The notes under the pieces: generated by a model | Databases searched by the model: none | The model's input: the letters and a program-made list of their open reading frames with translations, nothing else | Told to the model about the DNA's origin: nothing | Part shown: piece after piece, positions 5,609-6,950 of the stretch | Layout of the letters: each line of letters opens with the position of its first letter | Position numbering within the stretch: position 1 is the stretch's first letter | Made by a program: the position numbers and the translations under genes | Assembly: GCA_018715295.1 (NCBI GenBank) | Contig: DVLY01000047.1 | Coordinates: 1-6,950 of the forward strand | Length of the DNA: 6,950 nt | Reading direction: 5' to 3' | From: Candidatus Merdimorpha stercoravium | GTDB taxonomy: Bacteria > Bacteroidota > Bacteroidia > Flavobacteriales > UBA1820

Positions 5609-6715
5609 ATGCGAACTTCAATGAGCAAAAGGATACTCCCGGTGGTGATGGCGGTGCTCCTGTCGTGTTTTTCGGCGCGGGCGGCATCGCAGCAGGCGTC
5701 CGAGGAAGAATTCGACCAGCAGTCCTTTATCATGGCGCACGTCAAGGATGCGCATTCGTTCCACATCGCCGACGTGGACGGGCATGCGGTGGCGGTACCG
5801 CTGCCGGTGATCCTCTTCGGCCAGGGCGGGGTGAGCGTGTTCCTCTCCTCGGCCTTTCACCACGACAACAGCGGAAAGGTCGTGGTGGAGCGTGCGGGGC
5901 GCCGTTTTGTGATGAACAACGAGACGATCTATTACGCTTCGGATACCCCTTCGGCCGACGGGACGTACCTCACGTACGACGCCCAGGGGAACATCACCAA
6001 CGGCAAGCCGTTCGACTTGTCCTTTACCAAGAACATGGTAACCCTCACCATGGCGATGATCCTCCTGTTTGCCGTCTTTCTGACGATGGGACGTTTCTAC
6101 CGCCGGAAAGAAAACGTGGACAAAGTGCCCCGGGGGATCGCCCGGGTGTTCGAACCGCTGGTGGTGTACCTGCGCGACGAGGTGATCCGCCCCAATGTGG
6201 GCGAAGAGCTCTACCGGCGCTACACCCCGTATCTGCTCACGCTGTTCTTCTTCATTCTCTTTGCCAACCTGCTGGGGCTGATCCCGTTCTTCCCCTTCGG
6301 GGCGAACGTGTCGGGCAATACTTCGTTCTCGTTGCCGCTGGCCTTCTTCACCTTTGTCATCGTGCAGGTGAGCGGTACCAAAGAGTATTGGAAAGAGATC
6401 GTATCCGTGCCCGGGGTGCCGAAACCCATCATGATCATCCTGGCTCCGGTGGAGTTCCTGGGCTTGTTCACAAAACCGTTTGCGCTGACCATCCGTCTGT
6501 TCGCCAGCATCCTGGGCGGGCACATCACCATCTTGAGCCTGCTGATGCTCATCTTTGTGTTCAAGATGTGGGCTATCGTGCCGGCTTCGGGCATTTTCGT
6601 GGTGTTCATGACCTTTATCGAGATCCTGGTGGCCGTCATTCAGGCGTATATCTTTACCTTGCTCACTTCGATCTACATCGGGGCGGCGCGTGTTTCGGCT
6701 GAGCATAACGATTGA
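5609..6715 (+). CDS. atpB: F0F1 ATP synthase subunit a (AtpB) with N-terminal exported extension
   Basis: Subunit a is the membrane stator of F0 and forms the proton half-channels against the c-ring. In this 368-residue product the subunit a core spans about 140-365. Within ALTIRLFASILGGH (292-305), R296 is the essential arginine (E. coli Arg210). The terminal helix IEILVAVIQAYIFTLLTSIY carries E338 and Q345, matching E. coli His245 and Gln252. H305 takes the place of E. coli Glu219, so the Glu/His pair is swapped, as in mitochondrial forms. Residues 1-27 look like a signal peptide (cleavage probably after ARA at 25; a weaker LLSC lipobox ends at C20). About 110 exported residues with several histidines follow, usual for Bacteroidota. 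The start could be 5609 or 5621. An in-frame ATG at 5507 would span the promoter and bury the signal peptide. Confidence 0.94.
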   Translation: MRTSMSKRILPVVMAVLLSCFSARAASQQASEEEFDQQSFIMAHVKDAHSFHIADVDGHAVAVPLPVILFGQGGVSVFLSSAFHHDNSGKVVVERAGRRFVMNNETIYYASDTPSADGTYLTYDAQGNITNGKPFDLSFTKNMVTLTMAMILLFAVFLTMGRFYRRKENVDKVPRGIARVFEPLVVYLRDEVIRPNVGEELYRRYTPYLLTLFFFILFANLLGLIPFFPFGANVSGNTSFSLPLAFFTFVIVQVSGTKEYWKEIVSVPGVPKPIMIILAPVEFLGLFTKPFALTIRLFASILGGHITILSLLMLIFVFKMWAIVPASGIFVVFMTFIEILVAVIQAYIFTLLTSIYIGAARVSAEHND

Positions 6716-6770
6716 GCGGGGGGGCAAATGAAATAGAAGCCGACGGAAGGATGGAATGACCAGGGGCAAG

Positions 6771-6950
6771 AGAAGACGAACGACGGAGAAAAAGGACGAG
6801 AGACGGGCGCCGGGGAAGTAGGATGAGAAGACGAACGACGGAGAAAAAGGACGAGAGACGGGCGCCGGGGAAGTAGGATGAGAAGACGAACGACGGAGAA
6901 AAAGGACGAGAGACGGACGCCGGGGAAGTAGGATGAGGAGATGAACGATG
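6771..6950 (+). repeat. 55-bp purine-rich tandem repeat array after atpB
   Basis: Three full 55-bp units run at 6771-6825, 6826-6880 and 6881-6935, with a diverged partial fourth at 6936-6950 cut by the window edge. Units 1 and 2 are identical; unit 3 differs by one base (GGACGCC for GGGCGCC). Each unit has only two T on the plus strand. It contains GACGAnnGACGG twice, 20 bp apart (6775-6786 and 6795-6806 in unit 1). The period is not a multiple of three and every plus frame meets TAG or TGA, so it is not coding on this strand. The preceding 6716-6770 is also purine-rich and without a gene. Confidence 0.92.

Noticed and set aside
5618..6769. A 383-codon minus-strand open frame opposite atpB.
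   Set aside because: atpB on the plus strand carries the catalytic arginine and channel residues; the opposite frame is rich in His, Arg, Glu and Asp as expected for the complement of membrane-protein codons.
6771..6935. The array considered as a repeat-containing protein gene.
   Set aside because: The 55-bp period shifts frame every unit, TAG and TGA interrupt all plus frames, and no ATG start is present in the units on the minus strand.
6771..6950. The tandem array considered as a CRISPR array.
   Set aside because: Units are contiguous with no variable spacers, and no cas gene is in view.

Overview
The window looks like chromosomal DNA from a GC-rich member of the Bacteroidota, most likely Bacteroidales and possibly a Rikenellaceae/Alistipes-type genome. 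The phylum call rests on four things: (i) several matches to the Bacteroidota promoter -7 element TAnnTTTG, one with a TTTG -33 element at the expected distance; (ii) a NusB about twice the usual length; (iii) an ATP synthase subunit a with a long N-terminal exported extension; (iv) a bactofilin / AtpZ / small membrane protein / atpB gene order. The genus is inferred only from composition and gene order.

Left part (1-1802, minus strand): nusB (transcription antitermination), a DUF1573 probable lipoprotein, and yajC (Sec accessory subunit), with gaps of 51 and 37 bp. A TAnnTTTG match precedes nusB and another precedes the DUF1573 gene, so the cluster may be transcribed from both. A 272-bp divergent region (1803-2074) separates nusB from the plus-strand genes. 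It holds promoters in both directions, a short tandem repeat and a 12-bp perfect inverted repeat.

Middle (2075-4101, plus strand): an SUI1/YciH-family protein with the clearest promoter of the window, a uridine-phosphorylase-type nucleoside phosphorylase, and trmD (tRNA m1G37 methyltransferase). Translation and RNA metabolism is the common theme.

Right part (4102-6715, plus strand): after a 228-bp gap containing a polypurine tract and promoter candidates come a bactofilin, an AtpZ/AtpI-family protein, a four-helix membrane protein in the usual AtpI position, and atpB (subunit a of F0). The last three are the start of an F-type ATP synthase locus. atpB appears to have its own promoter and a leader hairpin.

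Right end (6716-6950): no gene. After atpB, where atpE would normally follow closely, lies a purine-rich tandem array of three 55-bp units plus a partial fourth running off the window. Each unit carries two copies of GACGAnnGACGG exactly 20 bp apart. This array is the least ordinary thing in the window; the genes themselves are conventional housekeeping genes. I saw no tRNA, rRNA, CRISPR, insertion sequence or convincing intrinsic terminator.
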